A DNA stretch of 64,000 nt, taken from Angiostrongylus vasorum. Taxonomy: Eukaryota > Nematoda > Chromadorea > Rhabditida > Metastrongylidae. Shown here piece after piece: positions 10,660 to 21,754 of this stretch (position 1 is the stretch's first letter; the number at the start of each line of letters is the position of its first letter). Where the stretch lies: the NCBI GenBank assembly GCA_018806985.1, contig JADANN010000146.1:124001-188000 (forward strand), read 5' to 3'. The notes under the pieces were generated by a model. The model did no database searches and was not told where the DNA came from. It was given only the letters and a program-made list of their open reading frames with translations. A program made the position numbers and the translations under genes.

Positions 10660-10800
10660 GTTGAATCCAGTGGAAGGAGCACCAATCTTCACACTCTCAG
10701 CAACCAACTGTGGACAATCGACTCAGATCAGCGCGGCTCCGAACAAGACGAAGGCGCCTAAACGTTAACCAAATAAAAGTTTCACGCCAACCTAGTGTTA
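10660..10800 (+). mobile_element. Family E remnant with dead hammerhead
   Basis: It carries CAACTGTGGACAATCGACTC, the block preceding the hammerhead in other family-E copies. A mutated core follows (GAACAAGACGAAGGCGCC, TAAACGTTAACC). Confidence 0.55.
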
Positions 10801-10854
10801 GCTCAATCGCTAAACGTTAGCTCAATGCAGGAAATTATTTCGCATGTTGATTCG

Positions 10855-11050
10855 GCCGCTCCTTGAGGATTTCGTCCTCTTTATGAACGACGTAGAACGC
10901 TGATCGAGTTCTCCTCCCAATCCTGGATATAGCGGAGCTAAGGCATTCCAAAATGGATTGGTAGAGAGCGTTGCGATATGGCCGAACCAGCGACCTTGGT
11001 TCCTGATGGACAGCATAATCAAACCACTCAGCCACCCCTGATCCAACCTC
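10855..11050 (-). mobile_element. Family C SINE with a different tRNA-like head
   Basis: On the minus strand the head is GTGGCTGAGTGGTTTGA with box B CTGGTTCGGCC, leucine/serine-tRNA-like. It differs from the usual C head (GATAGCACACTGGTAG). The tail (CTCGATCAGCGTTCTACG, GAAATCCTCAAGG) is ordinary family C. The central core is missing. Confidence 0.65.
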
Positions 11051-11599
11051 TTGGATCCCTCTGGGTCTGCAAATTGGTCCGAGACGGGTCTGGGAGAAGC
11101 TCTCCCTGCTCCATAAACGGTGGCGATTGCATGTGGTGAAGATTGAGAGAGCTTTAGTTCAAATAACTCAGTAATTCAGAGCAGATCAAATCTACTAACG
11201 TTAGAAAAACATACATGAAGATGAACAGATCATCGAGTATCAGCGGAATCCGCCCACGAATTTGAGACGTTTGTTGCTGATGGATTCATGGAGACGAATC
11301 GAAAGAAAGAACTGTTGGATTAGGCACAGTATGTGATCTTCATTTATGTAAATAAAAAGAGACCGTAGTTTTACAACTACAGCAACATTAATTTCAGATT
11401 TGAAAAATAATGCTTTTGAAAAATAATCAAACAAAAAGTTTTCTTCGGCCAGGTTACTCCATAAATAGGAACAAATCGCGTTTGAAGCTACTCGTTGAAA
11501 CATCATTTTTCTCCCAGGCTCCCAGTTATGATGGGTGTCAAAACTGAAGCCGCAAAAAGGTGATTGTGTTTGAATTGACTTTACAAAAAGACGGAAAAT

Positions 11600-11720
11600 A
11601 GAACCACAAGGATGGTGAGCTAAGAGCAAAACTCCGGACGTCAGATGGGCTTCAAACTCGTGACCGAACATACGGAGGGCTTACGTGCTATCCACCACCG
11701 TTACCGAAGGCCCTTGCTTT
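11600..11720 (-). mobile_element. Family B tRNA-like repeat, variant
   Basis: AGCAAAACTCCGGACG, a box-B complement and GGGCTTACGTGCTATCCACC match the variant B copies at 17360 and 50310. Confidence 0.6.
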
Positions 11721-11814
11721 GACTTTGTTCCAGCCAGGTCTACCTTTTTTACTCATTCTGTTTCTTTGTTTGATACTCTTATCGTATGGTCTTCATAGAG
11801 CAAAAAACTGGGTG

Positions 11815-11960
11815 ATAGAAAGGCATAGCAAGGGCTTCGGCTGGTGTGGTGGACAGCACGTGAGGTCATAATAAGGATCCTCGAGAATTTGAAGCCCACC
11901 TAAGTTTCAGAGATTTGCTCATATCTCTGCGTCCTTGCATGTGTATTCTACATAATAATA
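11815..11960 (+). mobile_element. Family B tRNA-like repeat, variant
   Basis: Box A is GGTGTGGTGGACAGCACG. It is followed by TTTGCTCATATCTCTGCGTC and TATTCTACATAATA. It faces away from the copy at 11600-11720, forming an inverted pair. Confidence 0.55.
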
Positions 11961-11999
11961 AGCAATTTAAAAAAGAAAGTAAATAAGAGTTAGTAAGAG

Positions 12000-12495
12000 T
12001 TAAATAGGAGTTAACACAATGGAAAAAAATAGAGTTAATCTTTTGATGGGTGGTAGAAAAGCAGGAAGTCGAAGAATAAGTACTCGACGCATTAAACGAT
12101 CTACAGTTCTCAAACAAGAAATGCTGATAAAACGTGGTTTCCTTCTCTCCCTTTCTTTCACCTCTTCCCCGTCAAAAGTCCATCGTATCACCATTGTTAA
12201 TGATACGTTGCCTGCTGAGGACTTGGACCGTATTGTTGGACAGCCAAAAAATCAACGTCCCGACAACGTCTAACACAACAGAAAGGAAGACGAGCAGCGC
12301 CTGCTTCCCTTAGCCCCGATTTAAAAACAAAAAACACCCAGTATATGTAAAATATTGTTTGAACAAAATGATGAGATGAAAAATGAAGGAAATTATGGAA
12401 AGGAAAGGTTTCTTTTTTGCGTGACAACCGTAAGTATGTGGCCTGGTCGTGTTAAGTGTGACGCGAAACATCGTCGAAGCAATTATAAAGGGTAA
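12000..12495. other. Unassigned unique segment
   Basis: An 84-codon plus-strand frame (12019-12273) and overlapping minus frames of similar size are open. None is recognisable, so I call no gene. A donor-like ACCGTAAGTATG lies at 12427-12438. Confidence 0.3.
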
Positions 12496-12499
12496 ATTG

Positions 12500-12768
12500 G
12501 ATAGAGCTCTAGGTGGTGATCAATCTCTGAAGGGTACGTCATGTATTCGACTTCATCAAGCATCGTTAGAGGTGACTGAATGCACATCTAGCCTTCTTTG
12601 ATGACTCGTGGTGGCCTGCAGATGTATCAAGTGAGTGCTGCTATACTCCCATATATGTCTGGTAGCAATTTTCCCACCCCCAAAGAACGGAAGGCCTGAT
12701 GGGCCTAGACTCGGGATCAAAGCCTTGCGAATTGCACCGCACATCAAACCACTGCACTACACACGCCC
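12500..12768 (-). mobile_element. Family A SINE
   Basis: Reverse copy with the tail complement TGATCAATCTCTGAAGGGT and a head complement ending in CACTACACACGCCC. The core is partly changed (TGTCTGGTAGCAATTTTCCC). Confidence 0.8.
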
Positions 12769-12784
12769 GAAACAACTATACAGG

Positions 12785-13130
12785 GTGGTCACTTTTGTAT
12801 TTACTGCCTATTCTTTTTGTGTCAAGGTATGATGTGAAATAATACACACAACGGTGCTGAGATAATTGTAAAAATCTCTGCACCGCAGGTGTCTACGGTG
12901 AGGATGGAACTCGCTATTACCCTTCAGGGGGCTAACGCGTCCACCACCATACTATGCGTATCCTTTGCTTCACCTTTATCTCAACCGTGTTTTATAGGTC
13001 CTACCAACAACGACCCGTCAATAGGGATTGATCTGGGAGCACAAATCGGCATTGAGCCCAGTTAAGCTGAAGTTGTAGGATAAATTACAATGCATTAATT
13101 TTTGTATTTACTGCTTATTCTTTCTACGAA
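12785..13130 (-). mobile_element. Family B tRNA-like repeat
   Basis: Contains the CTGCACCGCAGGTGTCTACGG block, a box A complement (CTAACGCGTCCACCACC) and GGGATTGATCTGGGAGCACA. The motif TTTACTGC(C/T)TATTCTTT appears at both ends (12797 and 13107), so this is slightly more than one repeat period. Confidence 0.75.
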
Positions 13131-13433
13131 AATGAATTTGAAAAAAAACGTAAAACTACAAAGGAAATCGAAATACATGCGGAAAATCCGTATCTTCACT
13201 AGACATTTCATTAAGGAATACATTACGGCAAAGACGCAAAATTAGGAAATTTTATTCATTTCAAACAGTTTTTGACAAAATACTTTGTACTGCTTGATGT
13301 AAAGTAACAGTTGGTTCCGATGATTGCTTTGAATCAATAAAACTAAGCTCAGACATAGTGTTATTGATCAAAGTGAGATGATTGAAATAAACATATTGTT
13401 GCCAATGAGACCCAAGTTAATTTCTTCCGACAG

Positions 13434-13515
13434 CACAAAAAATCTGAATTTCTGGATGCGGCGAGTTATCCGAAGGCTTTCTCAGCAGCGACTTGGTTAT
13501 TGAAGATTTCTCTTT
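13434..13515 (+). CDS. Candidate internal exon, unidentified
   Basis: An acceptor TTTCTTCCGACAG is followed by 27 open codons (HKKSEFLDAASYPKAFSAAT, then WLLKISL) and a consensus donor T|GTAAGTG. The segment is outside all repeat copies, and the two other frames contain stops. The peptide is amphipathic and hydrophobic. A membrane transporter is conceivable, but I do not recognise it. No partner exon can be assigned. Confidence 0.35.
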
Positions 13516-13557
13516 GTAAGTGAGCGTCTAATACAACGCTCACATCAATAAACGTCA

Positions 13558-13820
13558 GGGCGCGTATGGTGCAATGGTCGGATTCGCCCTGCAATACACA
13601 TAGGATCGATTCTTGTGCTCCCTCGCCCATCAAATCTTCCATCCCTCCGGAGTCGGCAAATTGATACCTGGGAGTATAGCAGCACTGGCTTTATACATCT
13701 GTAGGCCACCGAGAGTCATTGTAAAGGCCAAATATGCATTCAATCACTTCCAAACGATGCTTAATGAAGTCGAAGGCACGATGCATCTCTCAGGGATTGA
13801 TCAACGCCGACAGCTTTAAT
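13558..13820 (+). mobile_element. Family A SINE
   Basis: Head GGCGCGTATGGTGCAATGG and box B GGATCGATTC are present. The core lacks the GACTTGTCTGG segment. The tail is complete. Confidence 0.85.
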
Positions 13821-14479
13821 CTTCCTTTATCCTTTAAGTGATTGTTAAGATTGTTGAAATCAGCCAGAAGTCTTGCAAGTACGACGGATGAGGTAGAATT
13901 TCCTAACTCAATTTCCTAACATAACTTCTACAACATGACTTGTACGATGTTTAGTTGAATGGCGCCACGCAACAGAATTCTTTGATGATTCGCAAACTTC
14001 TCAGATTTTTCAGACTGGTGAGCTTTATTGATTTCCTGGTAATACTTGCCTACTTTTTGTGGTCTGAGCAGCATTCGTAAAGTTATAGGGATGATTCTTA
14101 ATGTAGATCACTGAAAGGTCACTGTAACCTTTTTTGGAGGAAATTCGGCTTGCGAAAAGGCTTAAGCGTCATCCAAATCCTATGGTCGCGCTGAATGTCG
14201 CCGGTCTTCGCAAACGGACCCACATCATTTCTATGTATCTTTTATTGAGTAAAAAGGAAGAAAAACAAAGACTGATTTTACAACGGCGACCTCTAAAACC
14301 CTCGGAAAATTCAAAATTTTGTTCTTTCAGAAAAAAAGTGAAACCGTCTGATGTTGGAAAAATGTTTGAGCCTAGTTATATCAATCTAGAAACCACGATA
14401 AGAAAAACATCGCAGTTGCTTCCACACAGATTTATTAATTGTTCATTTTTCTTTTTTCAGATGATTTACATAAGCACAT

Positions 14480-14770
14480 TGATTGCGCAGTAGCAGTGAT
14501 GTTGTGCATTAAGCATGAGGCCTTGGCTCGACTCCACGTGAAGCCAACGTGGCCGCTCTTTCTCCGAGTGAAAGGGATCCTTAATACCTGTGAACGCACT
14601 AGCACGACTGTCTTAGACCAGTATTCATTGGCAGCATAGCGAAATCAAAAATCCTCAACTATAACCAACTCCATGCGATGCGAACCCCAAAACCTTCACG
14701 GAAGATGGGTGCGAGGAAACTAATCGAATTTGAAAAATGCTGAGATCCGCACAGTTTGTGTGAAAAGTGG
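14480..14770 (+). mobile_element. Family C SINE, diverged
   Basis: The head has TGCGCAGTAGCAG and box B TGGCTCGACTCC. The tail has GGGTGCGAGGAAACTAATCG and GATCCGCACAG. A strong acceptor-like TTTTTTCAG just before it made this look like an exon. Confidence 0.6.
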
Positions 14771-15094
14771 CCATGTAGAAAATTTGGCACCCGAACAACT
14801 GAGATTCTTTTAGATGTTTTCAAGAGAGTTCAGATCCTCAGCTTTATGAACGGAAAACGGGAAAACTATTAAATATTTTTACACAAAGAAATGAGTGAAA
14901 AATAAAGCGAAAAACAGTTTGTAGGAAAAAAGGAGGTGGCCATGGTGACCCTTAACAGTGCTGACTGTAGATCGTCGAAATCGTGCCAATGAGCGTACGT
15001 TTAAAGTACTCTTACGTTCCAACCAGTTTCAACGTTCAAAGGAGTTTTCCCAATTTTTATAAGGTCATTTTTTAAATTCCCTATAATACAAGCG

Positions 15095-15378
15095 AGAGCA
15101 TGTGTGAACCGGTGGTTAGAGACGCCATGGGGAACACAAATGTGGTGGTCGGTTCCATCCCGCTCAGACCGCACCGAGCCTCCGTCCTTCCGGTGTGGGT
15201 AAATTGCTACCAGGCTTTTTTGGGAAAACATCGGTACTGACTGAGTACACCGATAGGCCACCACAAATCACTTTATAGACCAGATATACATTCAATCATC
15301 TCTAACGATGCCTAATGAAGACGAATGCATAGCGCATTCCTCAGGGAGGGATTGATTGGCGCCGAGAGCTTTATCCTT
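15095..15378 (+). mobile_element. Family A SINE, diverged head
   Basis: The head is CATGTGTGAACCGGTGGTTAGA with box B TGGTCGGTTCCATCC. Core and tail (TCCTCAGGGAGGGATTGATT) are recognisable. Confidence 0.8.
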
Positions 15379-15422
15379 AATTATTAAGGACGAAAAAAGA
15401 TAATAAATCACACTTTTAACGA

Positions 15423-15481
15423 AATGACTTGTTCAAGCCACAGACCACAGCAAAAGCCATTTGTTAGTTGAACAAGTCATT
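15423..15481. repeat. Perfect 14-bp inverted repeat
   Basis: AATGACTTGTTCAA at 15423-15436 is mirrored exactly by TTGAACAAGTCATT at 15468-15481, with a 31-base loop. It could be a hairpin or short terminal repeats of a tiny element. Nothing else identifies it. Confidence 0.6.
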
Positions 15482-15929
15482 ATAAATCATTTCAAGCAAT
15501 CAGAATAGAGAAAAAATAGAAAACATTTCAAAAGAAAACGACAGTCTCTGCGCCACTCTTCCATGTTTTCAATGGCTATCGATCGGTTAACATCAACGAG
15601 GGGTGGTTTCCGGTTGGTATAGGATAGAAATGGGACAAATAGAGCGTAAATAAAGAAAAATGGAAGCAAAAAGCAATAGAAAATAAGAGAAGCAGCTGGT
15701 CAACACTTTTTTGAGTTCTTCTAGAGTTCAATTAGTTGCCTAATTGAATTCGAATACAATTTCAAATGGGTCTTCTAACACGATTAACATCCTCAATGAT
15801 TAAGCGCCACTTAATAGCCTCTCTGGAAGGATGGGAGATTCCTGGGTATGGAAATGTGATGTGCACAAGTGATTATTGGCTGAGGAACCATCTAACTAAG
15901 AAAAAATTTTGACATTTCCACTTGGATCT

Positions 15930-16335
15930 TCCCCTTGACACTTGACACTTGGACGGCCCTTCCTCACTGGTTGTGCGGGCCCCAGCATAATCGTCATTTA
16001 TCGGAGATTTGTTGGTTAAGCCATTGTGGTTCCCTGGAATCCCGAGGTCAGCCTGGCCAAAGTCTGCCCCAGGTCTTCACCACCACGGGCAGTCGCAGCC
16101 CTTGTGGATCAGAGGGAGATTTGCCACCATGCGACTTTGACACCAAGACGGTGGTGGATCCTGGTATTAGTTCACTCTTAGATAGGCTTCCTGATGGAAA
16201 CGCCGGACTCCTTCTCAGCTTGGGAGACCCTGCCGGGTGCACGAATCCCCTCGCTGCACATCGCAGTCCGACACCCATGGACACCTCCCAGTCACGATGA
16301 AGCGGTAAACCGTTGGGAGGTCCTCGTTCCCCTAA
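15930..16335 (-). repeat. Family D interspersed repeat
   Basis: Full-length reverse copy, very similar to those at 8.6 and 31.75 kb. It includes GGTATCAAAGTCGCATGGTGG-like and CTGATCCACAAGGGCTGCG blocks on the minus strand. A 121-codon plus frame crosses it and is not taken as a gene. Confidence 0.85.
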
Positions 16336-16369
16336 TCTCTCCTAATCTTCCCCTAATCTATAAAATTAG

Positions 16370-16630
16370 AGCGTGTAGCGTAGAAGTGCCTTGTATTGCA
16401 CATGTGGTCGCTAGATAGATCCTGCACTTTTGGCAAACCAAGCATTGCATTTTTCTGGACTCAGAAAGCTGATGCCAAACTTGTCTGGAATGAGGAAAAC
16501 ACTGATTTCGCGCACTAGAAAACTCTTAAAAGTCATTCCATGGGCCAAATATGCACTCAGCAACCTTAAAAAATGAAATAGAATGCACAGCGCATACTTG
16601 AGGAATTGATCCACACCGATGGCTTATTCC
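16370..16630 (+). mobile_element. Family A SINE, strongly diverged
   Basis: GCGTGTAGCGTAGAAGTGCC, TGATGCCAAACTTGTCTGG and GGCCAAATATGCACTCA keep family-A order and spacing. Confidence 0.65.
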
Positions 16631-17225
16631 CTATATCCGGGTAAGAGTAATAAAATATTAGCGATCTAAGCCGTTTTCAAAAAAACTTGGACCTCAAGTA
16701 GTGAATCTCCCTTCGATCAACAACGGCTATAGACTTCCTGTGATAACAAGACCTCAGTAGCTGGTTCTTCAGGATTCCTGGCTGAATAAAAGGTACCGGA
16801 AGCAGCTCAATTTTCCATGATCGAAACTGTTGACATATCTGAGATCAAGCATGAAAAATGCACAAATGAACTGAGCTAAGGCAACCCTAGCCAAGAACGA
16901 AGGTGACTCGAGAACACTAATCTCCCTGGCCAGCTTTGACGTGTCCATTATGGAAGGGCAAAATTAGACCAAGAATATAATGAACGAGAGGAAGTCATAT
17001 GATGAGATTTACTCTTCTCATCTAACAAGCCTAGAACATTCAGACGAAAAAAATGTCGAGAAAGCTATTCTGATATAAGTAGAAAACTAGCGGAATGCAG
17101 TCAAAACAACTATAAAATGAAATCTGTTGTCAAGCGTTTTTTCGAATCCACTGGCAATAACTATAATTGTTGATGGCTAGCCTCGTTTTTTTCCATTAGC
17201 ACCAGAACCAAATAATAGGACGTGT
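16631..17225. other. No gene recognised
   Basis: Unique AT-rich sequence without supportable features. Confidence 0.5.
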
Positions 17226-17226
17226 C

Positions 17227-17229
17227 GTA

Positions 17230-17267
<38 letters not shown>
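17227..17267. repeat. (TA)n microsatellite
   Basis: About 40 bases of nearly pure TA dinucleotides, followed by a further TATA-rich run to about 17310. Confidence 0.9.
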
Positions 17268-17268
<1 letters not shown>

Positions 17269-17359
17269 CTATACATGCATGTGTATACATATAGATATAT
17301 ATGAACATGCATATGTGTACATTAGATTTCAAAGAGAAAGCAGATTTAGGTGATTTTAT

Positions 17360-17630
17360 AAGGATGTTGACACAGGAGCAAAACTCGGAACCCCACGTGA
17401 GCTTCGAACCCGCAATTACGCTTTCCTGGGGCTTACGTGTTTTCCATTCCATCATCGAGCCCCTTGCTTTGCCTTTCTCTGAGTCACTTTTTTCTACCCC
17501 AGCGATGTTTTTCAGCGCTAACCTGCCAACGGGAATGATCCGAAGAGCACAAATTAGCATCAGCTGAAGCTGTAGTCAAAATCACAATGTTCAACTTTTA
17601 TTCACTTTCCATTTATTCTCCTCAATTTCG
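17360..17630 (-). mobile_element. Family B tRNA-like repeat, variant
   Basis: AGCAAAACTCGGAACC, GAGCTTCGAACCCGC (box B complement), ACGGGAATGATCCGAAGAGC and CAAAATCACAATGTTCAAC are in family-B order on the minus strand. Confidence 0.75.
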
Positions 17631-17684
17631 TTGATGGATGATTACGACTAGCACTGTTAGGATAGGAAACTGGCTGAGGGCAAA

Positions 17685-17832
17685 GCAAGACCATCGATGG
17701 TGCAGTGGGTAGCACATGAGCCTCGGGAAACGGTAGTCGCGTTCAAAGCTCATTTGGTCTTCCGAGCTCCGCTCATATCTCAGCATCTTTGTGGTTGCAT
17801 TTCACGTAACAACAGAACGCGGAAAGCAAAAG
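17685..17832 (+). mobile_element. Family B tRNA-like repeat, variant
   Basis: Box A ATGGTGCAGTGGGTAGCAC and the box-B region GTCGCGTTCAAAGC are followed by CTCATATCTCAGCATC and GCATTTCACGTAAC. It forms an inverted pair with the 17360-17630 copy. Confidence 0.7.
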
Positions 17833-17866
17833 ACATTAAATGAAATTTCCAAAGCATAGAAAAACT

Positions 17867-18145
17867 AGGGCGTGTGTAGCGTAGTGGTTCTAGGTGCCCT
17901 GCAATACACACGGGCTCGATCTCCCACGCCCAAGGCTTACAGAAACCTTCCATCCTTCCGGAGTCAGCAAATTGTACCAAACTTGTCTGGGCGGACAGCA
18001 ATACTGGCTCGATACATCGGTAGGCCACCATGAGTCATAGGAAAGGCCAGATATGCATTCAATCACCTCTAACGATGCTTGGTGAAGTCGAATGCATGGC
18101 GCATCCCTAGGGGATTGATCAACGCCGAGACTTTTCTCCTTTTAC
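17867..18145 (+). mobile_element. Family A SINE
   Basis: Full-length. The head is GGCGTGTGTAGCGTAGTGG and box B is GGGCTCGATCTCC. Core and tail are complete. Confidence 0.88.
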
Positions 18146-18342
18146 TTTATATCATTATTCACTATATTATTATTACTTCTTCTATCCTAATAATATTTTA
18201 TGTTTTATACGCCACATTTTTTTATGTTTGAACCCATTCATTTATACTTTTTTAAATTTCAAATTTACATTTGTTTAATTTACAGAGATTCATGTATATG
18301 CGCACTATACGATTATATATGTAAATATACATAGATTCATTC

Positions 18343-18381
<39 letters not shown>
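18343..18381. repeat. (TA)n microsatellite
   Basis: About 39 bases of TA, just 3' of the tail of the reverse family-C copy at 18430-18795. Confidence 0.9.
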
Positions 18382-18382
<1 letters not shown>

Positions 18383-18429
18383 TCAAATACACATTCAAAC
18401 ATGTATAGACATGTAAATATATTTTTTTA

Positions 18430-18795
18430 TTTTATACCATCCGTGTTCACATCTACTGTGCGGTTCCCAGCACTTCCCACATTCGATTGGTTTCCTCGCA
18501 TCCATTGTCCACGAACTTCTTTCAACTTTACTTGTGGTTTTGGTTGCTGCTTGAGGATTTTCATTTCATCTTGAATGGCGTAGAATGCTGATCGAGCAAT
18601 TCTCTCTGGAATCCTGAGATAGCCGGGCTGGAGCGTTCCCAACTGGGTTGCAGAAAGTGACTTTTTTCCCCGGACAAGTCCGGTACCAATCTCCCGTCCC
18701 CGGAGGGATGAGAGGCTTGGTTGGCCCGGAGTGGAATCGAACTGGCACCATGCTCGTCATGACGGACATCACTACCAGTGTGCTATCTGCCCCCT
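18430..18795 (-). mobile_element. Family C tRNA-headed SINE, best full-length copy
   Basis: On the minus strand the head is GATAGCACACTGGTAG with box B AGTTCGATTCC. The core shared with family A follows (CTCTCATCCCTCCGGGGACG, then TGGTACCGGACTTGTCC). The C tail includes CCCGGCTATCTCAGGATTCC, GAAAATCCTCAAGCAGC and GGACAATGGATGCGAGG. A 71-codon frame is open through the tail. Confidence 0.88.
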
Positions 18796-18801
18796 TACGT
18801 A

Positions 18802-18850
18802 CATATATATATTAGTATCTACAAATATATATATATATATATATATATAT
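18802..18850. repeat. (TA)n microsatellite, two blocks
   Basis: TA runs at 18802-18815 and 18825-18850 abut the head of the family-C copy. Confidence 0.85.
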
Positions 18851-18904
18851 TAGTATTATGAACAGCAAGAAATGCTGAAAATGGATTTGTGCAGTTCATA
18901 TCAC

Positions 18905-19305
18905 ACACCTTCTTAACGGTTTACCCACTCATCGAGGCCGGGAGGTGTTCCTGGGTGTCGCGCTACGATGTACAACAGCACGGCGATTCACCCATCCAGC
19001 CAGAGCCTCACGAACTGAGAAAAAGTCTGGCGTTTCCATCAGGAAGCACAGCTAAGAGTAAACCAACACCAGAATCCACCACCGTCCTGGTACCAAACTA
19101 ATCGCATGGTGGCAAATCCCCGTCAGATCCACAAAGGCGGCGACTGCCTGTGATGCTGACGACCTGGGGCAGACTTTGGCCAGGCTGTCCTCCGGGAATC
19201 CAGGGAACCACAACGGCCAAACCAGCAAATCTCCGGAGAATAGAAAATATGCTAAGGCCCACACAACGAGTGAAGACGGGCAATGCAAGGACACAGGTAA
19301 GTAAC
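18905..19305 (+). repeat. Family D interspersed repeat
   Basis: Full-length plus copy ending in ACACAGGTAAGTAA, which resembles a splice donor. Minus-strand frames of 80 and 61 codons cross it. Confidence 0.85.
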
Positions 19306-19869
19306 TATATCACACACTATATATTATAAATATCCTATTTCGTTATTTTCATTTTGCATCGCTCTACCATTATTTTCCACTATTTCTTCTATTTCACTTA
19401 TAATTTATAGTTTTTATATCTGAATTTATTCATATTCATTTATATCGATTTTAAATTTTTTGATTCATATGAATATACGTATATATGTATAGTAGTATTA
19501 TAAATGCAATGGAGATTTTAATTAAGTGAATTTAGGAAAGCAAATAGTCAAGTGCGGTGGTGTCTCTAGTGATAGACGAAGGAGTATGTCCTTGTCACTA
19601 AGAAGGAAAAGCTTTAAAAAGCGAAGAAAAAAGCTGATGTTACGGCATCTGATGAACAGTAAGAGAAAATCCAGCAAACGAAGTCACAATATTCAACTAA
19701 GAACAATGCGTAGGCAAAGCCCATTTTCCAGGACAGAAGATGGTAGAAGAATGAAACATTCGGAGTTGATCAGGCCCGTATGTGTGCACCATGCAATCGA
19801 TTCCATTCGTAACATCCTAGATGTTACTGACTCTGACCTACGCAGTGGCTCTCAAAGGTTAACCAATGT

Positions 19870-20010
19870 GTTGACGCTTTTTTTCTATCCCAGAAAAAAA
19901 TGGTGTTCATTTGACCACCTCAATGGAATGGAATCCTTGGTTATTTCGATGTGTGGTATCGAACCTAGGACCACGTATGCAGAGTGCCTCAAAGCACTTC
20001 TCAATATCAC
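19870..20010 (-). mobile_element. Decayed tRNA-headed SINE
   Basis: On the minus strand TAGGTTCGATACC (box B) is followed by ACCAAGGATTCCATTCCATT, a degraded core. It explains the second half of the 185-codon plus-strand frame at 19526-20083. I therefore do not call that frame a gene, although its first, Lys/Arg-rich half is unexplained. Confidence 0.5.
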
Positions 20011-20131
20011 CATTTCGCCAAGATATGATGCACTATTTATTCGGTTAAAGCCAATTCTAGAGGTTTTTGATGATTTAATTTAAACACTGGGCGAATAGCG
20101 ACTATTTCGCCATAATTTTTTTTCAAGTAAT

Positions 20132-20166
20132 TTATATATATATATATATATATGTATGTATATATG
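20132..20166. repeat. (TA)n microsatellite
   Basis: TA run directly in front of the head of the plus-strand family-C copy. Confidence 0.9.
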
Positions 20167-20545
20167 AGGGAGCGGATAGCACAGTGGTAATGATGCCGGT
20201 CACCACGAGCACAGCGTTGGTACGATCCTGCTCCCTCCGGGCTAACTAGGTCTCTCATCCCTCCGGGGTCAGGAAATTGGTAACCGACTTGTCTAGATAG
20301 AGCTCACTCTTTGAAATCCAAGGGGAACGCTCTAAGCCGGCTACCTCAGGACTCCAGTGAGAATCGATTCGACCACCATTCAACGACATTCAAGATGGAA
20401 AAAAAATCCTCAAGTAGCAGGCGAAGGCACACGTTAAAATTGAAAGTCTTTAGTGGAGGATTGTTGCGAGGGAGACGAATCCAATGTGGGAATTGCTGGG
20501 ATGCGCATAGAAGATGTGAAAGACGAGATGAAGTAAAGACTATTT
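20167..20545 (+). mobile_element. Family C tRNA-headed SINE
   Basis: Box A is GATAGCACAGTGGTAA and box B is TTGGTACGATCCTG. The core is CTCTCATCCCTCCGGGGTCA, then GACTTGTCTAGA. The tail is full, ending GGGATGCGCATAGAAGATG. Confidence 0.88.
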
Positions 20546-20589
20546 AAACAATTGAATAAACAAATATATATACATCCCGTCGACGGGTG

Positions 20590-20756
20590 ATTGCTGATCG
20601 CAATGATCGATAGAACTAGCTGAGAGACAGGCGAAACGAGGGACCCGCATGGTGTAGTGGTGAACGCGTTAGCCCCGGAAAGGGTAATAGCGCGTTCGTT
20701 CCTCACCGCAAACACCTGCGGTCCGGAGTTTCGCAAATATTTCAGCATCACAGAAG

Positions 20757-20758
<2 letters not shown>
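20590..20758 (+). mobile_element. Family B tRNA-like repeat, 3' truncated
   Basis: GACGGGTGATTGCTGATCGC leads into ACAGGCGAAACGAGGGACCC. Box A CATGGTGTAGTGGTGAACGC and box B GCGCGTTCGTTCC follow. The copy stops at a TA microsatellite. Confidence 0.85.

Positions 20759-20796
<38 letters not shown>
20759..20796. repeat. (TA)n microsatellite
   Basis: 38 bases of TA at the truncated 3' edge of the family-B copy. Confidence 0.92.
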
Positions 20797-20799
<3 letters not shown>

Positions 20800-21754
20800 G
20801 AAAGAGAAAGGGCACTCCAAAACTGCTAAACAACGGCCTAATTTTGAAAAAGATGTCGACGATTTCATAGTGTCTTGAATTTTATGAAGAAACTGTGTGT
20901 TTCTTAGACGGTCCAGCAGTGTTTTCAATTAATTCAATCACAAGACTTTTTTCTTCTCGATTCATTCTCTCTATTTGAGTAGCTTACGTCAACAGAGATC
21001 TTCCCAGTTTCCTTGATACTCCTCCATATGGAGAATACTAAAAATTACAAAAAAAATAGTTCGAAGCAAATTATTTATCACCGGATGAAAGTCGGTAGAG
21101 TGGGCGGAGCAGAAAACGGCTTAGAAGCGTTAAAAATATCCTAAAAAATAAAAAAACAATGGGCACATGTCATATGACTGCGGTTTCTTCCTTCTATGGT
21201 AATTGTTTATGTGAAGTCCATCTCATCGGTTTTCGTATTTATAAACAAAACGAGAGCAGAACCTCTTCGATTTTTAGTGGCGGCCGACTACCACTGTGCT
21301 TAAGTACTTTTCGAGAAGTATAAGAGGAAGCGACGACGGCGGGAAAAAATTGAAAAAGCAACAAAAAAGTCGGCTGCTTTAGTCCTTTGCATGGGAAACT
21401 TTTGCATTAATGAGCATTTACTGAATTATCCTCTAGCCAAACAGTATATAACGTACGTACGCATATTTCAGAATGTTCGAATTTAAGGAATAAACAACTC
21501 CCAGTAGACAAGATGGACGAAGGGTTGTGAAAACAATGTTTATTGATCGCTAGCCAGCTCGTGACGTTCTGACTTTGTAGTTATGACAGTGAGCGTCAAA
21601 AAACCGATAAACTGACCAGTCCTACTTATTACCCCTATGAGGAACTCGTACAGAGTGGTTGCAAAACAAAAAAAAGGAAAACTAAAGACGAAAAAAAAGC
21701 AAAAAAAATTTAGGTTCCATTCTATTAATATGCTCAATTATTCCTATTATATCC
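20797..21754. other. No gene recognised
   Basis: Unique sequence. A short minus-strand open segment (21055-21130) after an acceptor-like TTTTTTAG is too short to call. Confidence 0.4.

Noticed and set aside
11240..11671. 143-codon minus-strand frame
   Set aside because: Composition looks random, it overlaps a family B variant at one end, and no family is recognised.
14190..14235. ALNVAGLRKRTH, similar to the Kv T1 NVGG motif
   Set aside because: Only a few residues agree, the rest of the frame does not resemble a channel, and the strand is opposite to the real Shaw exons.
14439..14639. Exon-like frame after the strong acceptor TTTTTTCAG
   Set aside because: It coincides with the tRNA-like head of a family C SINE (TGCGCAGTAGCAG, TGGCTCGACTCC) and leads into the C tail.
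19526..20083. Longest open frame in the window (185 codons, plus strand)
   Set aside because: Its second half is read-through of a decayed reverse SINE (box B and core visible on the minus strand). The first half is low-complexity Lys/Arg-rich, and no domain is seen.
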